8,116 bases of DNA from an uncultured Oscillospiraceae bacterium (GTDB lineage Bacteria > Bacillota > Clostridia > Oscillospirales > Oscillospiraceae): contig CATZYY010000105.1 of assembly GCA_958426425.1 (NCBI GenBank), positions 1 to 8,116 on the forward strand, given 5' to 3'. Positions 1-5,012 of this stretch are shown in pieces; positions within the stretch are counted from its first letter, which is position 1, and each line of letters starts with the position of its first letter. Below the pieces are notes generated by a model that saw nothing but the letters and a program-made list of their open reading frames with translations, did no database searches and was not told where the DNA came from. The translations under genes were made by a program, and so were the position numbers.

Positions 1-842
1 TCCGGGTTGGGGGAGACCACGGTGGGGAAGTTGCCGTCGATGACCATCTGCTCCGGCACGCAGATCACGTGCTTGAGGCCCAAGCGCTTGAGGGCCTCGG
101 GGATCAGCTGGTAGCCGGTGCCGTGGAAGGGGGTGTACACCATGGTGAAGGTGTCGGCCACCTTTTCCACCACAGCCTTGTCGTTGACCTGTTCCATGAC
201 ATTGGAGAGGAATTTCTCGTCGGTCTCGGCGCCCAGCAGGGTGATGAGGCCCTGGGAAACCGCCTGATCGTAGTCCATACGCTTAACGCAGCCGAACACG
301 TCCAGTTCCTGCATCTTCTTGGCCACCTCGTCGGCGTGCTTGGGGGGCAGCTGGGCGCCGTCCTCCCAGTAGACCTTGTAGCCGTTGTACTCCTTGGGGT
401 TGTGGCTGGCGGTGACGTTGATGCCGGCGATGCAGCCGTACTCCCGCACGGCGAAGCTCAGCTCCGGAGTGGGCCGCAGGGATTCAAAGAGCCGGGTGGG
501 GATGCCGTTGCCCGCCATGACGCAGGCGGCCTCCCGGGCGAACAGGTCGGAGTTGTTGCGGCAGTCGAAGCACACGGCCACGCCCCGCTTCACCGCCTCA
601 GGGCCCTCCTCCAGAATCACCTGGGCAAAGGCCTGGGTGGCATGGCGGATCACGTGGATATTCATACGGTTGAGGCCCACGCCCATGGTGCCCCGGAGAC
701 CGGCGGTGCCGAAGGCCAGCTGGTCGTAGAAGCGGGACTCAATCTCCTTTTCGTCGCCGCGGATAGCCTCCAGCTCGGCCTTCTCCTGGTCGGACAGAGC
801 GGGGCTGGAGAGCCATTTTTCATATTCCTTCATGAAATCCAT
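1..842 (-). CDS. pgcA: Phosphoglucomutase/phosphomannomutase (phospho-sugar mutase), 3' part cut by window edge
   Basis: Cytosolic enzyme of the alpha-D-phosphohexomutase family, interconverting hexose 1- and 6-phosphates, which feed envelope sugars and glycogen. The first 280 codons are visible; the family is usually about 570-580 residues, so roughly half is missing. The N-terminal signature FGTAGLRG is at residues 44-51, followed by NRMN. LRPTPELSFAVR is at 122-133, and the catalytic phosphoserine loop TASHNP is at 144-149 with Ser146, followed by EYNGYKVY. The metal-binding DxDxDR loop and the sugar-binding loop would lie beyond the left edge. The pattern resembles Bacillus subtilis PgcA more than the GlmM branch, so the symbol is by similarity. 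The ATG at 842 is chosen because AGGAGG lies 8 bases upstream (851-856). It sits 68 bases after the DUF2007 gene and may have its own promoter. Substrate preference (glucose or mannose) cannot be read from this portion. Confidence 0.93.
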   Translation of the reverse strand, partial: MDFMKEYEKWLSSPALSDQEKAELEAIRGDEKEIESRFYDQLAFGTAGLRGTMGVGLNRMNIHVIRHATQAFAQVILEEGPEAVKRGVAVCFDCRNNSDLFAREAACVMAGNGIPTRLFESLRPTPELSFAVREYGCIAGINVTASHNPKEYNGYKVYWEDGAQLPPKHADEVAKKMQELDVFGCVKRMDYDQAVSQGLITLLGAETDEKFLSNVMEQVNDKAVVEKVADTFTMVYTPFHGTGYQLIPEALKRLGLKHVICVPEQMVIDGNFPTVVSPNP

Positions 843-865
843 ATGCGTTTCCTCCTGCTATATTA

Positions 866-895
866 ATGATAGGTGTCAAATAAAAACCATGTAAA
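866..895 (-). promoter_or_regulatory. Candidate sigma-A promoter for the sugar mutase gene
   Basis: On the minus strand a TTTACA hexamer (890-895) is followed after 18 bases by TATCAT (866-871). The predicted transcript would start near 859 and place the AGGAGG ribosome site almost immediately at its 5' end. The gap is clearly more AT-rich than its surroundings. Both hexamers deviate from consensus and the spacer is one base longer than ideal, so this is a modest candidate. Read-through from the upstream genes is the alternative. Confidence 0.35.
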
Positions 896-910
896 AAGGG
901 GTGTTTTCCC

Positions 911-1225
911 TCAGGAACAGGGGGGAGTTTCCTGTGTTTCCAGCAGCTGCCGGGCCTCGTCCAGCCGGGAGGCGGGTACGTACAGGTCCACCCCCGTGTG
1001 GGCGGAGCCCATGTAGAGCCGGACCACACTGCCGCCCCAGGGATACCGACCCAGCACCGGAATGCCGAAGGCCTCCAGCTGGGTGACGGCCATCTGGGCG
1101 GAAAGTCCGTCATCCTCCCGGAGATTGATGAGAAAGGCAGGCTCCTCCGGCTGCCCGTCGGCATCTTTGGGCCAGCGGCGCAGCAGTTCCTCATGGGAAA
1201 AGGCGTCGACATAATCCACATCCAT
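911..1225 (-). CDS. Small DUF2007-type protein (putative signal transducing protein)
   Basis: A 104-residue protein of unknown function that resembles the DUF2007 family, often labelled 'putative signal transducing protein'. Visible family features are a central helix followed by FGIPVLGRYPWGG (residues 53-65), the turn GSAHTGVDLYVP (73-84), and a final helix RLDEARQLLE (87-96). There is no signal peptide or membrane segment, so it is probably cytosolic. Family members are thought to have a small ferredoxin-like alpha/beta fold; no catalytic residues are evident. The ATG at 1225 is preceded by GGGAGGTG (1233-1240) at suitable spacing. It begins 27 bases after rlmH, so it is probably co-transcribed with walJ and rlmH. 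The family assignment rests on the GIP and GVDLYVP motifs read by eye. The biological role is unknown. Confidence 0.8.
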   Translation of the reverse strand: MDVDYVDAFSHEELLRRWPKDADGQPEEPAFLINLREDDGLSAQMAVTQLEAFGIPVLGRYPWGGSVVRLYMGSAHTGVDLYVPASRLDEARQLLETQETPPCS

Positions 1226-1252
1226 TTCTCCGCACCTCCCGGTGAAACGATG

Positions 1253-1735
1253 TCATTTATGATATCGGGTCCCGGCGTTGATCTGATAGGCCCGATAGAT
1301 CTGCTCCAGCACCATGACCCGGGCCAGATGGTGGGGAAAGGTCATGGGGGACATGGACAGCCGCTCCGCCGCCTGAGCCTTCAAAGAGGCATCCAGGCCG
1401 AAGGAACCGCCGATCAAAAACACCACCTGGGAAAAGCCCCGGCCGGCGCTGTCCGCCATCATCCGGGCCAGGTCCTCGCTGGAACGGAGCTTACCCTCCA
1501 CACAAAGAGCCACCACGAAGGCGGCGGGAGGCAGCTTGGCGCGGACCGCAACGGCCTCCCTTTCCAGGGCGGCGGCGATCTGGGCCGGGGAGGGATTCTC
1601 CGGCAGCCGCTCCTCCGGCAGCTCCAGAATCTCCAGCTTGCAGAAGCGGGTCAGCCGCTTGGCATATTCTGCTGCGGCCTCCGCGTAAAATTTCTCCTTC
1701 AGCTTTCCCACGCACAGGACCGTTACCTTCTGCAT
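1253..1735 (-). CDS. rlmH: 23S rRNA (pseudouridine1915-N3)-methyltransferase RlmH
   Basis: SPOUT-class, SAM-dependent methyltransferase that methylates pseudouridine 1915 in helix 69 of 23S rRNA on assembled ribosomes. At 160 residues it matches the usual length of about 155-160. Visible signatures are the N-terminal VLCVGKLKEKFY (6-17), the cofactor-loop motif FLIGGSFG (106-113), and the C-terminal knot region TFPHHLARVMVLEQIYRA (132-149) ending in GTRYHK. The open frame extends far upstream inside walJ, but the ATG at 1735 gives the family N-terminus and has AGGAGG (1741-1746) 5 bases upstream. The start overlaps the end of walJ by 13 bases, with the ribosome site inside walJ, which implies translational coupling. 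The 3' end closely resembles the staphylococcal SCC insertion core, but no inserted element is present. Confidence 0.97.
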   Translation of the reverse strand: MQKVTVLCVGKLKEKFYAEAAAEYAKRLTRFCKLEILELPEERLPENPSPAQIAAALEREAVAVRAKLPPAAFVVALCVEGKLRSSEDLARMMADSAGRGFSQVVFLIGGSFGLDASLKAQAAERLSMSPMTFPHHLARVMVLEQIYRAYQINAGTRYHK

Positions 1736-2523
1736 ACAGCCCTCCTGACCAGCACATGGGCGGGGCCCAGGGTGTCCCTGGGCGCCACGGACAGCAGGGG
1801 GGACAGTCCGGCTCCGGCAAGAGCCGTTTCCACGGCGGTTCGCGCCATGACAGGGGTGTTGTTCTCCCGGCTCAGGTGGGCCAGCACGATCTCTGACGCG
1901 CCCCGCTCCGCCAGAAGGGAGGCAAAGGCGGCGGCATCGCCGTTGCTCAGGTGGCCCTCCAGCCCCAGAATGCGCTGCTTGAGATAATAGGGGTAAGGGC
2001 CGCTGCGCAGGGTTTCCACATCGTGGTTGGCCTCCAGCACCGCCAAGTCCACGCCGGGCAGCAGCTCCGCCGCCTGGTCGGTAATGTAGCCGGTGTCGGT
2101 GAGAATGCCCACGCTGCCGTCGGCGGTGTCCAGCCGGTAGCCGCAGGCGCCGGGGGCGTCGTGGGAGGTGGTCACGGCGGTGACGGAACAACAGCCCACT
2201 TCAAATGGGGTGCCCGGTTCCGCCAAGCACAGCCGCCCCTCCGCCTCCGGTAGACGGTAGAGCAGTTCCCGGCCTGCCCGGGCCGTGGCCCATACCGGTC
2301 CGTCGGTGCGCTTGAGCAGCGTCCGCAGACCGGAGATGTGGTCCGTGTGGGTATGGGTAATCAAAATGGCGTCCAAATCGCCTGCGCCCAGTCCCAGCTC
2401 CGCCAAGGCGGCGGAAATGCGGCGGCAGGAGATGCCGGCGTCCAGCAGGATCCGGGTGCCGCCGGAGAGAACGACCAGGGCGTTGCCGGAGGAGCCGCTG
2501 GCCAGTGTATGTACAACTGTCAA
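1723..2523 (-). CDS. walJ: WalJ/YycJ-type metallo-beta-lactamase-fold hydrolase
   Basis: Cytosolic MBL-fold protein, the usual companion of walRK in Bacillota (YycJ/WalJ). Family members have been linked to 5'-3' exonuclease-type activity on DNA and to coordinating wall synthesis with cell division; the precise role here is inferred. Its 266 residues match the family length (about 264). The family N-terminus LASGSSGN is at 7-14. The metal-binding motif HTHTDH is at 57-62, a second-site HD at 121-122, Asp143 in LTDTG, the family motif EANHD at 165-169, then HLSNGD with His191 and HLSREN with His216. The start is a TTG at 2523, supported by GAGGT (2531-2535) 7 bases upstream and by the family N-terminus. 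It follows murA across a gap containing a terminator-like hairpin and overlaps rlmH at its end. Confidence 0.95.
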   Translation of the reverse strand: MTVVHTLASGSSGNALVVLSGGTRILLDAGISCRRISAALAELGLGAGDLDAILITHTHTDHISGLRTLLKRTDGPVWATARAGRELLYRLPEAEGRLCLAEPGTPFEVGCCSVTAVTTSHDAPGACGYRLDTADGSVGILTDTGYITDQAAELLPGVDLAVLEANHDVETLRSGPYPYYLKQRILGLEGHLSNGDAAAFASLLAERGASEIVLAHLSRENNTPVMARTAVETALAGAGLSPLLSVAPRDTLGPAHVLVRRAVCRR

Positions 2524-2530
2524 AAAACCA

Positions 2531-2535
2531 ACCTC
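2531..2535 (-). promoter_or_regulatory. Ribosome-binding site fixing the TTG start of walJ
   Basis: GAGGT on the minus strand lies 7 bases before the TTG at 2523. No ATG or GTG near this position gives the conserved MBL N-terminus, so this site decides the non-canonical start. It sits directly after the U-tract of the upstream hairpin, so initiation should be possible only on transcripts that read through the terminator. Confidence 0.7.
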
Positions 2536-2539
2536 GCAG

Positions 2540-2599
2540 AAAAAATCAACGTCCGCGCCGGAGGGCCGCCAACGAGGGCTGCCCTCTCCTCGCGGACGC
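2540..2599 (-). terminator. Intrinsic-terminator-like hairpin between murA and walJ
   Basis: On the minus strand the arms CGTCCGCG (2591-2598) and CGCGGACG (2550-2557) pair perfectly over 8 bp, with one extra G-U possible. Between them are further GC-rich complementary blocks (GAGGG with CCCTC around 2576-2588). Six Ts follow at 2540-2545, two bases after a short GA interruption. This is a good factor-independent terminator for murA transcripts. Because walJ has no visible promoter of its own, termination is probably partial, which would lower walJ-rlmH expression relative to murA. Confidence 0.72.
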
Positions 2600-2624
2600 A
2601 GAGCATGTGCAATTTTACGAAACT

Positions 2625-3923
2625 TCAGCCGATGTGAGCCTCCAGTTCCTCGGATTCGCCGGGCTCCTCAATGGAGCGGATATCGGCGCCCAGACCCTGG
2701 AGCTTGGAGACGATGTTCTCATAGCCCCGCTCAATGTACTGAACGCAGCTGATCTCGCTCTCACCCTGGGCCGCCAGGGCGGCAATGACCAGCGCCGCGC
2801 CGGCCCGCAGGTCGCAGGCCTGGATGGGCGCGCCGGTGAGATGGTCCACACCCTCCACCACGGCGGTTTTGTCGTCCACCTGAATGCTGGCACCCATGCG
2901 CCTGAGCTCATCCACATAGCGGTAGCGGTTGTTCCAAACGCTCTCCGTTACCAGAGAGGTTCCGCCGGCAAGAGACAGTACAGCAGTGATCTGGGGCTGC
3001 ATGTCCGTGGGGAAGCCGGGGTAGGGCAGGGTCTTCACGTTGGCCCGGTGCAGGGGGCCGGTGCGGCGGACCAGGAGGGTGTCCTCATGCTCCTCCACCT
3101 CCACGCCCATTTCCACCAGCTTGGCGGTGATGCAGTCCATGTGCTTGGGAATGATGTTCTTTACCAGAATCTGACCGCCGGTGGCGGCCACGGCGGCCAT
3201 ATAGGTGCCGGCTTCGATCTGGTCGGGAATGATGGCGTAGCTGCCGCCGCGCAGGTGGTCTACGCCCCGGATTTTAATGGTGTCGGTGCCGGCGCCCCGG
3301 ATGTTGGCGCCCATGGAGTTGAGGAAGTTGGCCAGGTCCACGATGTGGGGCTCCTTGGCCGCGTTTTCGATGACAGTAGTCCCCTCGGCCCGGACGGCGG
3401 CCATCATAATGTTCATGGTGGCGCCTACGGACACCACGTCCAGATAGACATTGGCGCCCCGCAACAAGCCGTTTTCTGCGGAGGCATGGATGAAACCACC
3501 CTCCACCACCACCTTGGCGCCCAGGGTGGTAAAGCCCTTGACGTGCTGATCGATGGGACGCACGCCGAAGTTGCATCCGCCGGGCATGGCCACCTCCGCC
3601 TGACCGAAGCGCCCCAGCAGGGCGCCGATGAAGTAGGTGGAGGCCCGAATCTTCCGGGCCAGCTCGTAGGAGGTGCGGGTGGAATGGATACGGCTGCAGT
3701 CGATCTCCACCGTGTGGCGATTGACCATGCGGATGGCAGCGCCCAGCTGCTCCAGAATGCGCAGGCACAGCGTTACGTCGGAAATCTGGGGGATGTTTTC
3801 AATACGGCATGTCCCGTCCACCAGCAGCGCGGCGGGAAGGATGGCGACGGCGGCGTTTTTGGCACCGCTGATCTCCACCTCGCCAAACAGGGGATGTCCA
3901 CCCTGTACGATATACTTTGTCAA
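2625..3923 (-). CDS. murA: UDP-N-acetylglucosamine 1-carboxyvinyltransferase MurA
   Basis: Cytosolic enzyme that transfers the enolpyruvyl group of phosphoenolpyruvate to UDP-GlcNAc, the first committed step of peptidoglycan synthesis. The complete protein is 432 residues, within the family range (about 417-440). Visible features are ISGAKNAA with Lys22 and Asn23 (substrate binding), KIRAS near 91-95, the mobile active-site loop PGGCNFGVRP with Cys117, PTDMQ with the catalytic Asp307, and DLRAGAA with Arg373. Cys117 aligns with the cysteine alkylated by fosfomycin, so the enzyme is predicted to be of the fosfomycin-sensitive type. The start is a TTG at 3923 backed by GAGAGGG (3931-3937) 7 bases upstream and by the conserved N-terminal spacing to SGAKN. 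It has its own promoter 146 bases upstream and a terminator behind it, so it can behave as a single-gene unit within the wal cluster. Confidence 0.98.
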   Translation of the reverse strand: MTKYIVQGGHPLFGEVEISGAKNAAVAILPAALLVDGTCRIENIPQISDVTLCLRILEQLGAAIRMVNRHTVEIDCSRIHSTRTSYELARKIRASTYFIGALLGRFGQAEVAMPGGCNFGVRPIDQHVKGFTTLGAKVVVEGGFIHASAENGLLRGANVYLDVVSVGATMNIMMAAVRAEGTTVIENAAKEPHIVDLANFLNSMGANIRGAGTDTIKIRGVDHLRGGSYAIIPDQIEAGTYMAAVAATGGQILVKNIIPKHMDCITAKLVEMGVEVEEHEDTLLVRRTGPLHRANVKTLPYPGFPTDMQPQITAVLSLAGGTSLVTESVWNNRYRYVDELRRMGASIQVDDKTAVVEGVDHLTGAPIQACDLRAGAALVIAALAAQGESEISCVQYIERGYENIVSKLQGLGADIRSIEEPGESEELEAHIG

Positions 3924-3930
3924 ATCGAAA

Positions 3931-3937
3931 CCCTCTC
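3931..3937 (-). promoter_or_regulatory. Ribosome-binding site fixing the TTG start of murA
   Basis: GAGAGGG on the minus strand lies 7 bases before the TTG at 3923. There is no in-frame ATG giving the conserved MurA N-terminus. The stop codon of the putative upstream ORF (3939-3941) lies 1 base upstream of this site, so ribosomes finishing that ORF would cover it. Confidence 0.75.
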
Positions 3938-3938
3938 T

Positions 3939-4010
3939 TCAAAAGGCACTTTTTCTTTTGCGGCGGCAAACCGACTTCAAAGACAGTTTGCCCTTCTGGC
4001 GGCGCTTCAT
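3939..4010 (-). CDS. Possible 23-codon leader ORF upstream of murA, very basic peptide
   Basis: An ATG at 4010 opens a 23-codon frame ending in TGA at 3939-3941, 15 bases before the murA start. The peptide begins MKRRQKGK and has 11 Lys or Arg residues out of 23, with a second basic cluster RRKRK near its end. It lies wholly inside the predicted murA transcript, and its codons include both arms of the 3965-3992 hairpin. No good Shine-Dalgarno precedes the ATG, so translation is uncertain and it could be a chance ORF. If translated, it could couple to murA or change leader folding. Confidence 0.25.
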   Translation of the reverse strand: MKRRQKGKLSLKSVCRRKRKSAF

Positions 4011-4054
4011 ACCAGGGAATGAGGCCTGAAACGGCAAAAATTCCCACCGCCAAA
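3965..4054 (-). ncRNA. Structured 5' leader of murA (candidate cis-regulatory RNA)
   Basis: The leader RNA can fold into two elements. The first has an outer helix UUUGGCGG (4047-4054) with CCGCCAGA (3995-4002), which includes one G-U pair, and a nested helix GGGAAU (4040-4045) with AUUCCC (4015-4020). The second is a perfect 7-bp hairpin GGCAAAC (3986-3992) with GUUUGCC (3965-3971) and a 14-base loop. The GGCGG segment could alternatively pair with a second CCGCC at 3962-3966, so exclusive folds are conceivable. It matches no riboswitch class that I recognise. The pairing was found by eye, without energy calculation or covariation. Confidence 0.4.
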
Positions 4055-4068
4055 GCTCACACACATTC

Positions 4069-4097
4069 ACTATACCACATTCAAAAGAGAAATGCAA
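4069..4097 (-). promoter_or_regulatory. Strong sigma-A-type promoter of murA with extended -10
   Basis: On the minus strand TTGCAT (4092-4097) is followed by exactly 17 bases and then TATAGT (4069-4074). The -10 box is preceded by TGG, which forms an extended -10 element. An A/T-rich run at 4105-4118 sits upstream of the -35 as a possible UP element. Each hexamer has one or two mismatches to consensus and the spacing is ideal. Transcription would begin near 4062, giving a leader of about 138 bases before the murA start. This lets murA be expressed independently of walK-yycH-yycI. Confidence 0.85.
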
Positions 4098-4169
4098 ACC
4101 CTTCCTTTTATAAATTTTTGTGGAAGAAAAGCTGTCGTTTTTCGGAAGAATTGGGGAAAATATAAAACT

Positions 4170-4970
4170 TTAGGCGGGAGTAACCACACTGGTCATACAA
4201 TTTACATAATAACTGGCAGTGTCAGTGACCACACACCAGGCCGGGGACAAGGTCATCAGGGCAGTGGTAGTGCTCTGAAGCTCGTAGCAAAGATGCAGAT
4301 CAATGACGGCGGTGCCTACGGCGCCCTCCCGGATGGTGTTGAGGAAGGCGGACAGGGCGGACAGCGCAGACAGGGGCTCCTCGCCTACGGCAGTGGCCGC
4401 GCTGTTTGGCAGGTGGGTGCCGATGGCCCGCTTTAAAACGCCGTTCTCCAGGGTAAAGACCACGTCGCAGCCCACCACCGGGTAATTTTGATAATATTGC
4501 ACGGCGGTGACCGTGCCGGTGCCGCCCTCCAGGGCAAGGGTCATGTCTTCATAGCCGAAGGTGTCGCAAAACTCCTGGAAGAAGTCCTCCGGGTCTGACA
4601 AGGGCCGGTCACACACGGCGTCAAAGCTGCCGTTGGAGCGGAACTGAGCGGCGCCGTACTCTCCAGAGCTGCTGAAAATGCCGCCGCCCTGATCAGAGCG
4701 GACAGGAGTGCCGCCCAGCAGGTATGCGGCCAGGGATTGTTCCTCTGCTTCGTCCCGGGTCAGCGTCAGGGCGGAGGGGGGCGTCTCATGGGAGATCAGA
4801 TCCGCGTCCAGGCGCACTCCGGCTGAGGCAAACAGGGACACCAGCTGCTCCTGGGCCTCCCGGCGGGAGGCATGCTCCGCGTTGACACGCATGGCCAGAA
4901 TTCCCAGCAGACACACATTCAGCAGGGCAAGAATCAAAATGATGATGTTTTTCAGCCGGTAGCTCTCCAT
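4170..4970 (-). CDS. yycI: YycI-type regulatory partner of WalK (two-component accessory protein)
   Basis: Membrane-anchored extracytoplasmic protein that, with YycH, contacts and modulates WalK in Bacillota. The complete product is 266 residues (B. subtilis YycI is about 280). One transmembrane helix is at about residues 8-27 after a short cytoplasmic start, and the rest is outside the cell. Near 159-187 is the beta-rich segment YYQNYPVVGCDVVF followed by ENGVLKRAIG. The end has LSPAWCVV and YYVNCMTSVV, resembling the closing strands of YycI/YpeB-like domains. The ATG at 4970 has a strong AAAGGAGG 5 bases upstream. It follows yycH by 42 bases. The assignment rests on topology, gene order and these motifs, since the family diverges quickly. 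Six cysteines fall in the external part (120, 135, 168, 228, 246, 258). There is no clear terminator behind it. Confidence 0.85.
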   Translation of the reverse strand: MESYRLKNIIILILALLNVCLLGILAMRVNAEHASRREAQEQLVSLFASAGVRLDADLISHETPPSALTLTRDEAEEQSLAAYLLGGTPVRSDQGGGIFSSSGEYGAAQFRSNGSFDAVCDRPLSDPEDFFQEFCDTFGYEDMTLALEGGTGTVTAVQYYQNYPVVGCDVVFTLENGVLKRAIGTHLPNSAATAVGEEPLSALSALSAFLNTIREGAVGTAVIDLHLCYELQSTTTALMTLSPAWCVVTDTASYYVNCMTSVVTPA

Positions 4971-5012
4971 GTGCGCCTCCTTTCCGGGCTTTCTGAGCGG
5001 CTGTGTTTTGAA

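Noticed and set aside
69..866. 265-codon open frame on the plus strand opposite the sugar mutase
   Set aside because: Antisense shadow; the minus strand carries the intact TASHNP-type mutase with a ribosome site.
874..879. Perfect TTGACA before the sugar mutase, read as a -35 box
   Set aside because: At 17-base spacing the -10 position falls on the AGGAGG ribosome site, so it cannot be a normal promoter. The TTTACA-18-TATCAT pair is preferred.
891..934. Possible terminator after the DUF2007 gene
   Set aside because: CAGGAA/TTCCTG (929-934 with 912-917) pairs over only 6 bp with an 11-base loop. The T tract lies too far downstream, and a GGG/CCC mini-stem closer to it is too short to count.
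998..1987. 329-codon plus-strand frame across DUF2007, rlmH and walJ
   Set aside because: It spans three genes with clear family motifs on the other strand and has no recognisable domain or ribosome site.
1736..2191. Upstream in-frame extension of rlmH, suggesting a 312-residue fusion
   Set aside because: The extension is Arg/Pro/Gly-rich out-of-frame walJ sequence. RlmH has its normal length from the ATG at 1735 with a strong ribosome site.
3918..3923. TTGACA at the murA start (and likewise at 2518-2523 for walJ) as a -35 box
   Set aside because: Both are start codon plus the Thr codon. No -10 hexamer lies at suitable distance downstream.
2505..4022. 505-codon open frame on the plus strand opposite murA
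   Set aside because: It is the shadow of a GC-rich gene. It has no family motifs and a Gly/His/Val/Ala-rich make-up typical of antisense frames, while the opposite strand encodes an unmistakable MurA.
3799..4053. 84-codon minus-strand frame starting TTG in the murA leader and running into murA in another frame
   Set aside because: There is no ribosome site or conserved motif, and most of it is an alternative frame of murA.
4098..4169. A/T-rich stretch after yycI as a terminator for the walK-yycH-yycI unit
   Set aside because: Only weak stems are visible (GAAAA/TTTTC, CTTCC/GGAAG) without a proper T tract. It is better explained as upstream DNA of the murA promoter.
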